Assembly (NCBI RefSeq): GCF_003073045.1
Contig: NC_037595.1
Location: forward strand, 9,384,345 to 9,448,344
Origin: Pomacea canaliculata
Taxonomy: Eukaryota; Mollusca; Gastropoda; Architaenioglossa; Ampullariidae
Length of the DNA: 64,000 bases
Reading direction: 5' to 3'
Made by a program: the position numbers and the translations under genes. The notes beneath the pieces are model-generated. The model saw only the letters and a list, made by a program, of their open reading frames with translations, was not told the origin of the DNA and ran no database searches. Each line of letters begins with the position of its first letter. The stretch's first letter is position 1. Below are positions 38,061 to 49,565 of this stretch, in pieces.

Positions 38061-41000
38061 GTTCCTTTGGTTCTCAGAAATAATCGTTGACACCTTTATC
38101 TATGAGAATAAAACAAAAATAACAAATATAAATAGATTTTTTTACAATTTTCTCTTTAACTCTTTTCTTTCTTTAATATTCTAAATGTCAAATGATTTTA
38201 GCCCAGAGTGACTCGTCATTTTCAGGGAGAAAATGCTCTTTTTAATTACACCGTGGATGCTCCAGAAGGTACCTTCTACATCGAAACAGATAATCTGGAC
38301 AAACCGCGGTATGGCACCGTGATCGTAACCAATTCTTCTGCTCTGGACAGAGAAACGATTTCTTCTCTGACTATTACGGTTAGTATTGTCATCTCTGGAA
38401 ATTTGCTGTTGAGAGTGGATGCTGATAGGCAAAGGATTTGTTTCAGTCGCATAGCAAAAATACATATCATGATGGTCAATACAATGACTTTATTAATGTT
38501 ATTTTAGGTGGGCACAGTCGAGTACACACCCGCACAAGGAGGCGACTGCAGCACTGGGATGTGTAACATCACCATCACCATACAACTGACTGACATCAAC
38601 GACAACAGTCCTGTCTTCCAAAACGTCACCTACAGTCTGACGGTGACTAACAACAACAGGAACGCATTTGTAGGGATGGTGAGCTTTGGTTTGCTTCTAA
38701 AGGTGTTGTTAGTCCTTGAGTGCTTTATATTAACTCTACCGTATAATCTTTCTGTTGTTTTACAAATTACGTGTGATTTGCTACATCATTAAAAACTTTT
38801 GGCCATTTTCTTTTGATTTTTTGAAACTGTAGACCTTTTCTTTGTCGCAAAATTGTCATCTTTCTCATTTTCTTTCATTTTCTGCTATTATAGTATCATC
38901 TTGACATTGACGTTTCCGAGAAAGCAAAAATAAAATGTTCACCCAAAATACTATGCCATAGTCTAAAGATAAAATTCTTGGTCTACTGCTTAAAAAACAT
39001 AAAAATACACTGCATGATCTTTTTAAGATGCAATATTCTCGTATTTAACAAACTATCTTGTTTCCAATATGTATGACAATAAAATTCCACCATAAAATTG
39101 ACGAACATAATATTCGGTCTCTTCTATGATTCAGATTAACGCCAGTGATGCTGACGAAGGTGAGAATGCAGACCTCAGGTACAGGTGTGTATCTTCAAGT
39201 TTACTTGGTGCTGATGCCTGCGCTGTAATGTCAGTCGACGACAAAACGGGGGAGATAACCCTGAACGAACCTCTTGAAAAATTACAAAAGTATTATGCTT
39301 TGTTGGAAGCCTGTGACAGCCCTGAGGATTTTTCACAAAGGTGAGTGAAGGACTGAAGGTGCATGAAGTCTGTAAATTCTTAATGATCTCTGTGATAATG
39401 GGTGTTGTAGAAAGTTGGATTCTTTCGTTACAGGCGTTGCACCACAGTTCCCGTTACAGTTGCTCTCGACTTAGAGGTCCACGTGACGTCATACAACTTC
39501 ACGGTTCACGAGAATTTGCCGGCGGGGACGTACGTTGGCGACATCTTGGTTCGTGTCTACGATATGTCAATATTCTTACTTTATATTCAATCCTTCACAG
39601 CAGTCTGTAAAAAACTTTATTGATTCTCCATTAAAACCTGAAATGAATGTGTTATAATAATAATAATAAGAGACTTTCCAAAACTGAATTGACGGTGGCA
39701 ATAGTTTACTCTTCTTACTTATCTCCACATACTGATGCTTGACATAGAAGACATTTTCTGCTTTGTGCCGAGAGTTTCCGAGAACAACATTGGCTAAAAC
39801 TTCAGTAACATGTTTCTCATTGTTGTCAATGTAGCTTCTCTCTTATGCTGGTAATAGTTAGATGATCCTGTCATAGTCCACACATCGCATTATTTCTTAC
39901 TTTCTTTCATACTTCCCTTCATGTATACATTTTCTTATGATATACTTTGGTTTATTGCAAAGCTTTGTTAATTGTTTTTATTTCAGATATACAACAGTCT
40001 CTTTACGCTTCAACACGACGAATTTGAGCTTGATGAAAAGTAATGAGTTTTCTTGCATTTATTTTAATTTACTAGAAATTTGGATGATTAAGATAATGGA
40101 CAGTAGTGGCAATCTTTCAGTGTAAAATAAGCAAGTAAATAATGAAGTTTTTGCAATTACTTTCGGTATAAAAATGAGCTGGTTGCTAAAAACAGGGGAA
40201 AAGTTTGATTTTGTTCTAGTATTTAAAGTTTTGAAATACCGCTCCATTTAATAATATTTTTAATATTGATTCACAAAAACACTTTGTTTAGAACTCTCCT
40301 CACGACAAAGCCTTTGGATCGAGAAACAGATAACCAGTTCATGCTCATCATCAACACCAACAATCAGGTATCAAATCTCTCTCTTTCTCCCTGTGCCTTT
40401 TCTCGAGCTATGCCCTTAATTAACACGTTAAAGATTCAATCAATCAATTAATCAATCAATCAATCTCTTTGTCTCTCTCTTTAGAACAACACAAACATCT
40501 CCGTGCTGGTCACTGTCCTGGACGTCAATGACAACAGTCCTGTCTTCATCAACTCCAGCTACGTGCTGGTTGTGATGGACAACAGTATGGACGCCTTCCT
40601 AGAGACGGTGAGTTCTTCTCACTGCTCTTAGTGTGAGCGATGTTCTTCATAGCAGGTCTGTCTTACTTTATTGTGAACGTAGGCGTCCTTTTTACATTCG
40701 TTTGTATCTGTAGTGTTTGCTTTAGTTTTCTTGAGAAAATAATGTCTACCTACATACTGCAATGTTACTGACCAGATGGTTTTATTTTAAAAACATTCGG
40801 TTTCATGTGTTTCAGGTCAATGCTAGCGATGCGGATGAAGGTGAGAATGCAGACCTCCACTACAAATGCGTGTCCTACCTCGCACCTGTCAGTGATGGTT
40901 GTAGTGTTGTTACTGTCAGCAACACAACTGGTGACGTCAGGTTACAACGGTCTCTGGTCAGTTCACAAATGTATTTTGCGCTGGTGGAGGCGCGTGACAG

Positions 41001-44000
41001 TCCTGCTGATATTTCACAAAGGTGATTTGAAAGGTCTTATGTCTGTTTGCCATGGTTAGTTACTAGATATCTCTGTAATAATTTTCAGTTGTCTGTAAGC
41101 AAGATGTCTGTCGGCTGTATGGTAAAGGGACGGCGATCTGTTCAAAGTTGAAATTCATAATTGCTTTTACTATTATCAAATTATATTAACGTAATTTTAG
41201 TCAACATCTCGTTTATATTCTTAAACAATATTATATTATTTAGGGACTTACTGTATTGTTTTACTTTTGAAGTCGCTGCACTACAGTTCCTGTTGTAATC
41301 AGTCTTCATCCCGACCTTCAACTCAACGTGACGTCATACAATTTCTCTGTTTACGAGAATCTGCCGGCGGGGACACACGTTGGCGACATCTTGGTTCGTG
41401 TGAACAGTATACAAATACAAAGTAGTGTTCATAAATAAAATACGTTCATTCTGCAAACCTTTTATCATAATGTTACTTCTTTTTCACTGTTAAAAATAAA
41501 AGTAAGCGTGTGTTCATTAAATAAAGCAGGTTTGTTACATGTTATTCATTCAGTTGATTTATTTTTTTCTGGTAAGTACAGTTTATTTAACTTCATTCTT
41601 GAATCTCAATAAGAGACCAGTGCAGGATAGCAAAGAGAAAAAAGAATGTCCACAAAAAACTTTACCTCATTACCTAGGAATTTGTTAATGCAAAGTAATT
41701 ATTATAATATCTGCCTATTAGTCTGCCTGATACAGACTTATGGTACACTAGCACACAACTGATCTTGGTTACATCATTCAAACACATGTTAAAAACAATT
41801 AAACCTTATTAGCCTTTCCATCAGTTCAATGAAATAACATTTAGGAGAAGCCGCGAAGTATATACCACGTGGGGAAAAAAAAGAATTTATTCAGTTGATA
41901 TTTTTGCACTGATATTTATTTATTTTCCCAGTACCTTCCAAACCGTGACAATGTCGCTTAATTCATTCACTCAAAAAGATGTAAATTTTTGATGTGACAT
42001 TTGTTCGTTTCATGAATAAGACTTTAAATTCAGTGATTAACTGTCAGCATGGTCTTGTTTCGTTCAGAGTTACAATGATCCCTACACGTTTCAAGATGAC
42101 AACTTTGAACTCAATCAAAGGTATTGAAACTATAATTATTTCATTTCTTTGATGAAATATAAATGTCGTGAATTCAGTGGCCAAACTTTCTCGTGCAGAA
42201 AACAAAAGCATGCGCGTTTTGCCAGTGTGTGAAAAATGAAGAGTGTCTACCTCACACTGTCTGCATGCATTTCTGCTAGAGTCAAGGAGTTAGATGTCGG
42301 TATTATATTAACTTTGATTTATTGTGTTTAATTTTAAGGCGCCTACTTTTACCATTGCTTTATAAATACGCTCTGTTTAGAACTCTCCGAACAACGATAC
42401 CACTAGACCGAGAGGACCGAGACAAATACACTCTTGCAATCAACACCAACAACAAGGTAGGAAAACCTCTAAAACACTCTTTTTCTCGACTAATGTTTTA
42501 TAACAGGTATAAAACTCAATTGCACTTGAATAAATAAATCCCCCCCCCCATAAAGTATCAATTTGCTTTCTCTTTTTGCAGAATAACACAAACATCTCAG
42601 TGTTGGTCACTGTTCTAGATGTCAACGACAACAGCCCCGTCTTCAACAACACCAGCTACAGATTGACTGTGATAGACAACTGGAGGGATGCTTTCGTAGA
42701 GACAGTAAGTTCTTGTCTAATATTAATTTATAGTTTTTCGATTATGCAGGATATTTTTCTTGTAAATGTGAGTAAATCATTGATCCTATATTCACAAAAG
42801 AAATGTAGTCGCACTGCTGTATATCTATTACCATTCCAGACCTTATGATTTTCCAGATCCCTACAATCTCTAAATGTGAAGTGAATTGTGAACGCTGCTC
42901 CTCAGTGCATGGTCTCAACAAGTTTCTTGAAAAACACCTTAAGACCGTTTAGTCTTTAGTTGAATATAGTCTTAGTTTGCTGCTTTGATGTGTCGTTAAA
43001 CTTCCATTTCCAGCAGTTACAAAACATCCACCTAGTTTTTATTAATGAACTGTGATAATTAATAACCATAATTTTAGTCTCATCTATATTTCAGATTAAT
43101 GCTAGTGATGCTGACGAAGGTGAGAATGCAGTGCTCAGGTACAGGTGTGTGGTGTCCTCAGTAACAAGCAATGATGCCTGCGGTGTCATGACAGTCAATG
43201 ACACAACTGGGGAAACAAGGCTTCTGCAGTCTCTGGTCAGTTCACAAACCTATTTCGCGCTGGTTGAAGCGTGTGACAGTCCCACTGACAACTCACAGAG
43301 GTGAGCGGAAGTGCGTCACGTTTGTGTTTCGTTCCTAGTTGCTGTTGGTTGCTTGAATTTTTACGATTCTATGAAAAGATGAATATTATTGTAAGCCAGT
43401 TACACAGAGATTAACACCACCACCAACAACAACACCAACAACACCACAACCACCACCAACGCCACCAACACCAACACCACCAACATCACCAACACCAACA
43501 CCAACCCCACCAACAACAACACCAACACCACCAACACCAACATCACCAACACCAACCCCACCAACAACAACACCACCAACACCAACACCACCACCAATGC
43601 CAAAGAGAAGATATGAAGCTCGCGTATTCACACATATATATATATACTGTATTGCGTATTGTATTACATTATTTTTATAGGCGCTGTACAACAGTTCCTG
43701 TTGGAATCCATCTTCCTTCCTCCTTCAACGCCACGTCATACAACTTTACGGTTCACGAGAATTTGCCCCCAGGGACCTACGTTGGCGACATCTTGGTTTG
43801 TGTCAACAGCATGCTGCGACGTTTAGTCTGAAGACGATGATCTATATGTTTGTTTACATTCGGAATAATTACTTTTGACGAGGAGTTTCAAATCTGACAT
43901 TAATTTGACTCCAAAAATTGACAAAATACACTTAGCGTATGACTTCCTACTAGAAAGTAGATGTTTTCTGGAAGTTTTTACCTCTTCAATACTGTTATTT

Positions 44001-46518
44001 GCATCATCAAAAATTTTGGTTTCAATGTATCAATAACCAGTCACTATCTTACTGTGATTTTTCCTGCGCTTGTTCAATGTGCCTTTGTTAATCAGAATGT
44101 TGTTCGGTAATTGTGTTTACTTTAAACTTAAAAGGAGACTTGCCATTAACGTTGCTGATTCTTTTGATTCTGTTGCAAAAGCCAATAATAAATAACAAGA
44201 TGTGTTTTTTTCAAAAAAAAACTTTCACTTTAGTGGTTGTTACCTACATCAGGTTCTTTTGTTTCAGAATCGTGAAGATCACTTTGTGCTTCAACATGAC
44301 AAGTTTGAACTTAATGAAGGGTATTATTTCGATGTATATTTACTCTGATTATAAATTTAGTTCATAGTAGTAGTAATGGCAATATTCCAATGCATGGAGA
44401 GGAAATGATCATGGACATTTTCAGCTATCACCGTGCTAGTAATCAAGGACATAACCAAGACAGTGTGCCCTAGTTTGAGGTGCTCGTAGGAAAATATCTT
44501 TTCTCTTAATTTGCTTACTTTCTATGTCTGTTGAGACATTAATGGACACTGCCAGGCAATCGGACAATAAGGTAGTATTACAGTTTGATAAAGGTTAAAA
44601 TACACACACACACTTAAATTACTTCTTAAAAACATATAATGATATAATATTGGATGTCTACTAAATGGTTTATCATTACTTTATGTGTTTGTAAGAACTC
44701 TTCGCACAAAGGAGCCGCTGGACAGAGAGAAAGAGGATCGTCACACGCTTGTCATCACCACCAACAACCAGGTACCAATCATAACTCTTCTGCACTTTCT
44801 TATAGTTTTGTAGAAAATGGTACGGCATGATACATAATTAAGTATTCTATCCTAATTTAGATATTCTACTGATGAACAACTGCCGTTGATCCACAGTAAC
44901 ATAGAGGCGTGAAAGTGGCATACAATTATTTAAGAAATAAATGCTCACGGTAATCAAGTGTAAAATGAAAGTAAATCTCCTCTCGTTGCAGAACAACACG
45001 AATATCTCCGTCCTCGTTATTGTCCTGGACGTCAATGACAACAACCCCATCTTCAACCCGCACAACGGATCGGTGATGTTGAGCGGGAAAGAGACGACTG
45101 GTCACGTGATCACAGTTGTCAACGTGGGTTACGTCCAGCAGATTTGTTTGTTGTTATGTGTATGAATGCAAAAGTCTTCACTAGAAATTTTTAGTCATCT
45201 TACACTGTATGACTAATGTGTCCTGTGACAACTTTTCTCGGGATTGACAACACAAAATGCCGTCCTGTATCATCTAGTCACCACATCACTCCTTCTCCTG
45301 AATGGCAGGAGAAACTGCTCGCGCTCCAATATCAGCTGATTATTTGTTGCAGGCCTCGGACGACGACGAAGGAGTCAATGCTGAAATGACCTACAGCTTA
45401 CAGCCGGACTCGTAAGTAGCCCTGGAGGTAATGTGAGGGATGAAATGAAAAACACGACAATGACTCGATGAGGTGCAGATATGAGGTTGAAATTGAAGTT
45501 TTACACCTGCATGGCATGATGTTCGTAAAACACACATATCTGTCACAGACTGCTGGGCGTGCACATTCATGTCATGTCAATGTCTTTGAACAACGATAAT
45601 TAAACAAAAATATTGATCATTGCTTTTATCATTCCATGAAGAGTTATCACATCTTCAAAACTTTTTTTTAATTAATGGTCTTTATTTCTTTCCTCCACGC
45701 TATCGATAACAGTGTGTACAGGGGAAACAACTCTAAATGCAAAATTTATTTGATGCTTTTTTTCCCTCTATTCTTCATGTTGTTGTACTAAGCTTTATGT
45801 CTGGATAGCTTTCATTTATAAACAACACAACTTCTAATATTTTGCTTAATATTTGGTTAAAAAAAAAAAGCATTTAGAGAGATTAAAAGAGACTGTCATG
45901 CACATTTTCTGTTAGTTCTGTGCGATAACTGTAGCCAGTCAACCAGCGATGACACTTTCAGGATTGTGGTCTTGTCCTATGGTTCAGCTTAATTGTTAAA
46001 GATGAGAGAAGGTGAGTTTTGCTCATCTGTGTACCAGGAACAGTAAATCCTCTTTTTCAAGCAGCTCACTCCAAAGACGCCTTTCAGAATGTTGCAGTAC
46101 TTCTACATCAATGATTCAGGGGCGGTAATTCTACAAACATTGTCAACCTTGGAGACGATGGACCTGCTGGTCAAGGCTTCAGATGGGGGTTCGCCATCGT
46201 TGTCCGGCTTCTACACACTCAGGGTAAGTGAGCTGATCTATACAGCTCCTGTACAGCAAATGTTTTGTACTCTTTTGTTGTTTACAGCCTCGTCAGCCTG
46301 ATTACTTAATTCCTACCCTGCTCACAGTCGAAGTCGACACTTTGTTAAAGACATAAAGACTGACAAGCTAGAAGTAACACAATGGATTTTCTCTTCACTT
46401 ACAATCTGCCTAAAATAAATAATTTGTTGTCCTGTTTTCCCTATTAAATAAAACATCCCGTTGCTTAATTAAGAGTTTATTAAATAGTCTGACTGGTTAT
46501 GGACAATGTCATGACATG

Positions 46519-46549
<31 letters not shown>

Positions 46550-49500
46550 TGATGATGATGATTTGAAACACGTTTCTAATAAGTTTTATGTCTTTTTCAG
46601 ATAACTATCCCAGCAGTCAACGGAAGTGTTGTCATTTTTGCACCAGTGACTAGCGACATAATAGCCGGGAAAAAGAAGAGCGTTGAGGGGTATGGGCGTG
46701 AGAAATAATTATATAAAATTATATGAAATTATATAAAATAATTATATTATTTACTCCTTGCACAAATTATTTGATTTCAAACTTGATTTCATTTGGGCAA
46801 CATTTTATTTACTTTGCTGTCATACAATCTTCTATTTCGTGTGTCCATATTTTTTCAGAGAACTCATGTTAATCCTAGGCGTCAATGTTACCATTGAAAC
46901 CATTCGACAACATTCAGTTGACAGGTAAAGCATTTTAGTCATTTGTACAATACTTGCATTACAAGTACACTACAAAAGCGTTTAAAACGAAATTACTGCT
47001 ATGTGACATTTCAACTAAGTTTGTCTGTTTTCTCCTTATTCAGATATTTTGCATAAATTGACGTTTGATAACCTTTTTGTATCTTTTCTGAACTTTTAAA
47101 AGAAATCATTTTATTCCTAGTTAAATACTTCTTTTTAGCAACTATGATATTGTTATTTTATTGGTTGGTTACATATTGAGTGGGAACGTTACTCACAGCA
47201 TGACCAATATTGTGACTTTGGTTTATCCCAGCCCACAAGCGGAACAATATCTAATAAAACCCTCTGTACAAAGTGTTCTCATTTTGAATGTTTTACAGCT
47301 CAGCAATATACATCACTGCACGGGGTATGAGCACAGGTCAGCCACTGAAAGTTGAAGAACTTCAAAAGTAAGTCACCTGGACTGACGTCTGCTCACTGCT
47401 GTCAGATAATGAGCAGGACTTCTTAACACTCCTTGCTTATTTTACAAATAAATGCATTTAAAAATAATGAAGAAGGTAAAATGAGAGCAATAACACAATT
47501 CTCCAATGTTCAGTTCCTATATTTTGCGGATCTTCTTTCCTCGAAGCCATGATACCAGAATCGTCTTGAACAGTCTTCTTAGTAATGATTGGCTGTGTGA
47601 CAAACGTAAAACAAATAAACTGTCTTACAAACCTCATGGAAAATATTTTTATATAGATGAGAAAGTTTTAAAGATGATATTTTGTTTATTATATTATCAG
47701 CTGATTGTTTTTTTTTTCATTTCGTGTATATATCATATTAGTATTAGTATTAGTATTAGTATTAGTATTAGTATTAGTATTAGTATACTTAGCATAGACG
47801 CACGCAGGCAGGAAGTAGAAAGATGCTTTAGATTTATATCATGCATCAAATACGCCTTCTAATCATCCAACCTATTTTTATACTTTAACTTTCATAAAGT
47901 GTTTATTGTAACTTTTCGTTGTTTTGACTGTTTGCCGTATGGTTATGTCCCTTACCCAGGCTTGTGGACTCAAAACCTGCAGAAATTGCTGACTTGTTTC
48001 GTCAGACCGTCCCTGATGGCACCTATGAGAAGGCAACTGCTGCAGACGACTTTAACACCCCAGTTATCGTCCTCATCGTCATTGCCGCAGTTCTTCTTAT
48101 TGCTCTTATCATCGCTACAGTTCTCATTGCAAGGGTTTACAAGAGGTACTCTCAAGACAGTCTGTTCCGCAATTTATCAAAACTTCTATTCCCAAAGCTA
48201 ATTACGGCTGCTTCTATTTGTTGAAATTGGAACACGAGGCTTAGTTTTGTTTGAAAAATATATCTTTTTGTTTTCGTACACTAATAACGTTTTTGAAAAT
48301 CACCTTCCACTAGTTAAAGGATAAATGCTGTGTATACCTGTGTGTGGGTGTCAACAAATTAATATTTGCAACGCATGTGTATTTGTGCGTGCGCGATAGC
48401 GTTTGTGTGAAACTGAATGTATGTTTTTAATCTCTGACCTAAGACCAAGAAAAAGAGCATATTTTATTTCAAGTTTAAGTTCTTATTTTCATCCGACATT
48501 TGCAACAGAAAACGTAACAAGCGCTTGTTTAAGAGGCTGTCCACCACATCCACCGTTTTCAACTCTGCCATCGAAGACGGCAACAAACAAGACGAGGTCA
48601 ACGAAGCCATCAACCCTGATTTCGCTCAGGAGGAGAAGGAGGAAGAAGATTCCCAGAACGTCACGCTAATCAACGAAGCTGAAGTGACGTCAGCTGCCGA
48701 CATGCAGACATGTCACAATGCCGACAATGACGACGATGTCTCCGAGAACGAAGCGACGGAGCGGCCGCCAGACGCAGACAGCGGGGTTCCCAGCGACCGA
48801 GAAAATGGACAAGGAGATGATGACGACATTGACAACAGTTCCGATGATGGCAGTTCATCTCCGCAGACTCCGCGCAGCTCCGGTAACCTCGCGGCTTTGC
48901 TGGACGAACCCTTGCTGAACTCCGCTGACCCCGGACATGACGTGACGTCACCCGGAATGTATTCTGACGCGCTAGAAGCTTTGCTGCTTCCGGTTGATTC
49001 CCTCGAGAGCGGTCCTCCTGCCGAGCCCCCGGTGGACTTCGATGATCAGGATAATTATCCGACATTCGCTGAAGAAGAGTTTCCGAAGGAGATCACGGAA
49101 GAAGAGCCTCCTGTCCTCCAGGCCGAGTTTGAAAGCGACCTTGACCCAGTGACCCCTGACGACGAGGTTGAGGACACCGGCTCGCTGAATGGCTTCCTTG
49201 GCTTTCGGCTCCCGACTAGGTCCTTCACGCCCCCCATGGTCCGCAAGTCGCAGGAGCAGAGGGAAAAGGAGTTAGAGCCCATGCCGGAAGAACCCATGCC
49301 AGACTACGGCAAGAGAGTTCGCTTCAACTTCCAGGTCACGGAGCACGAGATAACGGACTACAATGACAACGACGGAGATCTCGAAAACGATGGCAATGAC
49401 GCCGATGATCCAGCAGACGATGAGGAAGAATTTCCTACGCCGACACCACTACTGCCACCTCCATCAACTTCATCTACGGACGATAACGAGCCCGGCGATG

Positions 49501-49565
49501 ACTTGAGAAGAAGCGATGAGCATGATCCTAACACAAATGAAGAAGAGGAGATAACGTCTTTCTAA
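31359..49565 (+). CDS. Protocadherin-like gene, copy 3 (complete, with tail)
   Basis: Predicted 1623-aa type I adhesion receptor. Coding exons: 31359-31383, 31709-31804, 32562-32725, 33288-33347, 33805-33885, 34401-34508, 35293-35403, 36065-36193, 36561-36660, 36961-37061, 37489-37665, 38226-38378, 38508-38678, 39135-39340, 39434-39548, 39987-40039, 40292-40367, 40485-40607, 40816-41021, 41273-41393, 42068-42120, 42381-42456, 42582-42704, 43095-43300, 43681-43795, 44268-44320, 44696-44771, 44992-45123, 45353-45411, 46088-46223, 46601-46689, 46859-46924, 47299-47367, 47960-48145, 48509-49565. The sum (4872 nt) is divisible by three with no internal stop. Order: signal peptide, two degenerate and two ordinary cadherin repeats, three two-repeat cassettes, final repeat, juxtamembrane domain, membrane helix near residues 1244-1266, and a tail of about 350 residues. 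It has one cassette fewer than copy 2. An in-frame ATG at 31344 would add five residues. Confidence 0.87.
32562..36193 (+). CDS. Copy 3 N-terminal degenerate cadherin repeats
   Basis: Exons 32562-32725, 33288-33347, 33805-33885, 34401-34508, 35293-35403 and 36065-36193. Key marks: LLTVFSRENITL, the Cys pair in CNASRFWGFILVC, YTDDYDPV, YTDRDC, and the linker DIDDSDPVF. The third and fourth exons have the same length or differ by whole codons from copy 2, while residues differ widely, so this end has diverged faster than the cassettes. Confidence 0.78.
33931..33950. repeat. TG microsatellite
   Basis: Uninterrupted TG dinucleotides in an intron of copy 3, after exon 33805-33885. Confidence 0.8.
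36065..38678 (+). CDS. Copy 3 two canonical cadherin repeats
   Basis: Exons 36065-36193, 36561-36660, 36961-37061, 37489-37665, 38226-38378 and 38508-38678 have exactly the same lengths as in copy 2 except the first (129 against 123 nt). Motifs: VQEEN, FDQDTGINDNI, LDREVNP, DDINDNRPKF, IPEHSAFGSS, GENALFNY, LDRE and LTDINDNSPVF. In the fourth exon LALDEDV replaces copy 2 LALDADE, shifting the first acidic residue of the DxD site. Confidence 0.85.
37966..38060. repeat. CAT trinucleotide microsatellite
   Basis: About 31 uninterrupted CAT units lie in the intron between exons 37489-37665 and 38226-38378 of copy 3. The matching copy 2 intron has no such tract. Likely length-variable between individuals. 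Confidence 0.92.
39135..40607 (+). CDS. Copy 3 cassette 1
   Basis: Exons 39135-39340, 39434-39548 (115 nt), 39987-40039, 40292-40367 and 40485-40607. The intron between the first two is only 93 nt. The A repeat has NASDADEGENA, DDKTGEITL and EACDSP; the B repeat has VHENLPAGTYVGD, LDRETDN and DVNDNSPVF. Confidence 0.82.
40816..42704 (+). CDS. Copy 3 cassette 2
   Basis: Exons 40816-41021, 41273-41393, 42068-42120, 42381-42456 and 42582-42704. The A repeat has NASDADEGENA and SNTTGDVRLQ, but the third conserved Cys is replaced by Arg (VEARDSP). The B repeat reads FSVYENLPAGTHVGD, LDREDRD and DVNDNSPVF. The second exon is closest to copy 2 cassette 1 (both PDLQLNVTSYNF and VYENL). Confidence 0.82.
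43095..45123 (+). CDS. Copy 3 cassette 3 (terminal type)
   Basis: Exons 43095-43300, 43681-43795 (115 nt), 44268-44320, 44696-44771 and 44992-45123 (132 nt). It is the counterpart of copy 2 cassette 4, with the same shortened second exon, the SSVTSNDAC segment and the last exon leading to the final repeat. VHENLPPGTYVGD replaces VHENLPAGTYVGD. The intron 43301-43680 holds a CACCAA-type minisatellite. Confidence 0.82.
43412..43600. repeat. CACCAA-type minisatellite
   Basis: About 190 bp of imperfect ACC/AAC units in the intron 43301-43680 of copy 3. It produces long Gly/Val open frames on the minus strand that are not genes. Confidence 0.88.
45353..47367 (+). CDS. Copy 3 final cadherin repeat and juxtamembrane domain
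   Basis: Exons 45353-45411, 46088-46223, 46601-46689, 46859-46924 and 47299-47367. The repeat carries ASDDDEGVNAEMTYSL and KASDGGSPSLSG. The juxtamembrane part reads ELMLILGVNVTIETIRQH and then SAIYITARGMSTGQPL. The last two exons match what remains of copy 1 (1-15 and 252-320). Confidence 0.82.
46523..46562. repeat. ACG/ATG microsatellite
   Basis: GACGACG units followed by GATGATG units, in the intron before exon 46601 of copy 3. Confidence 0.85.
47735..47786. repeat. TATTAG hexamer repeat
   Basis: About eight tandem TATTAG units in the intron before the membrane exon of copy 3. Copies 1 and 2 have simple AT runs at the same place. Confidence 0.88.
47960..49565 (+). CDS. Copy 3 membrane exon and cytoplasmic tail exon
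   Basis: Exon 47960-48145 encodes VDSKPAEIADLFRQ and a hydrophobic helix ending IARVYKR; exon 48509-49565 encodes the tail. Junction phase gives RKRNKRLFKRL. The tail is acidic and Ser/Pro-rich, with VTLINEAEVTS, NSSDDGSSSP, EALLLPVDS, GFLGFRLPTRSFTPP, MPEEPMPDYGKRVRF and a C-terminus EEEEITSF identical to copy 1. The polyproline run of copy 1 is shortened here (PTPTPLLPPP). Confidence 0.88.

Noticed and set aside
43386-43691. Gly/Val-repeat proteins on the minus strand
   Set aside because: They are translations of the CACCAA-type minisatellite inside a cadherin intron.
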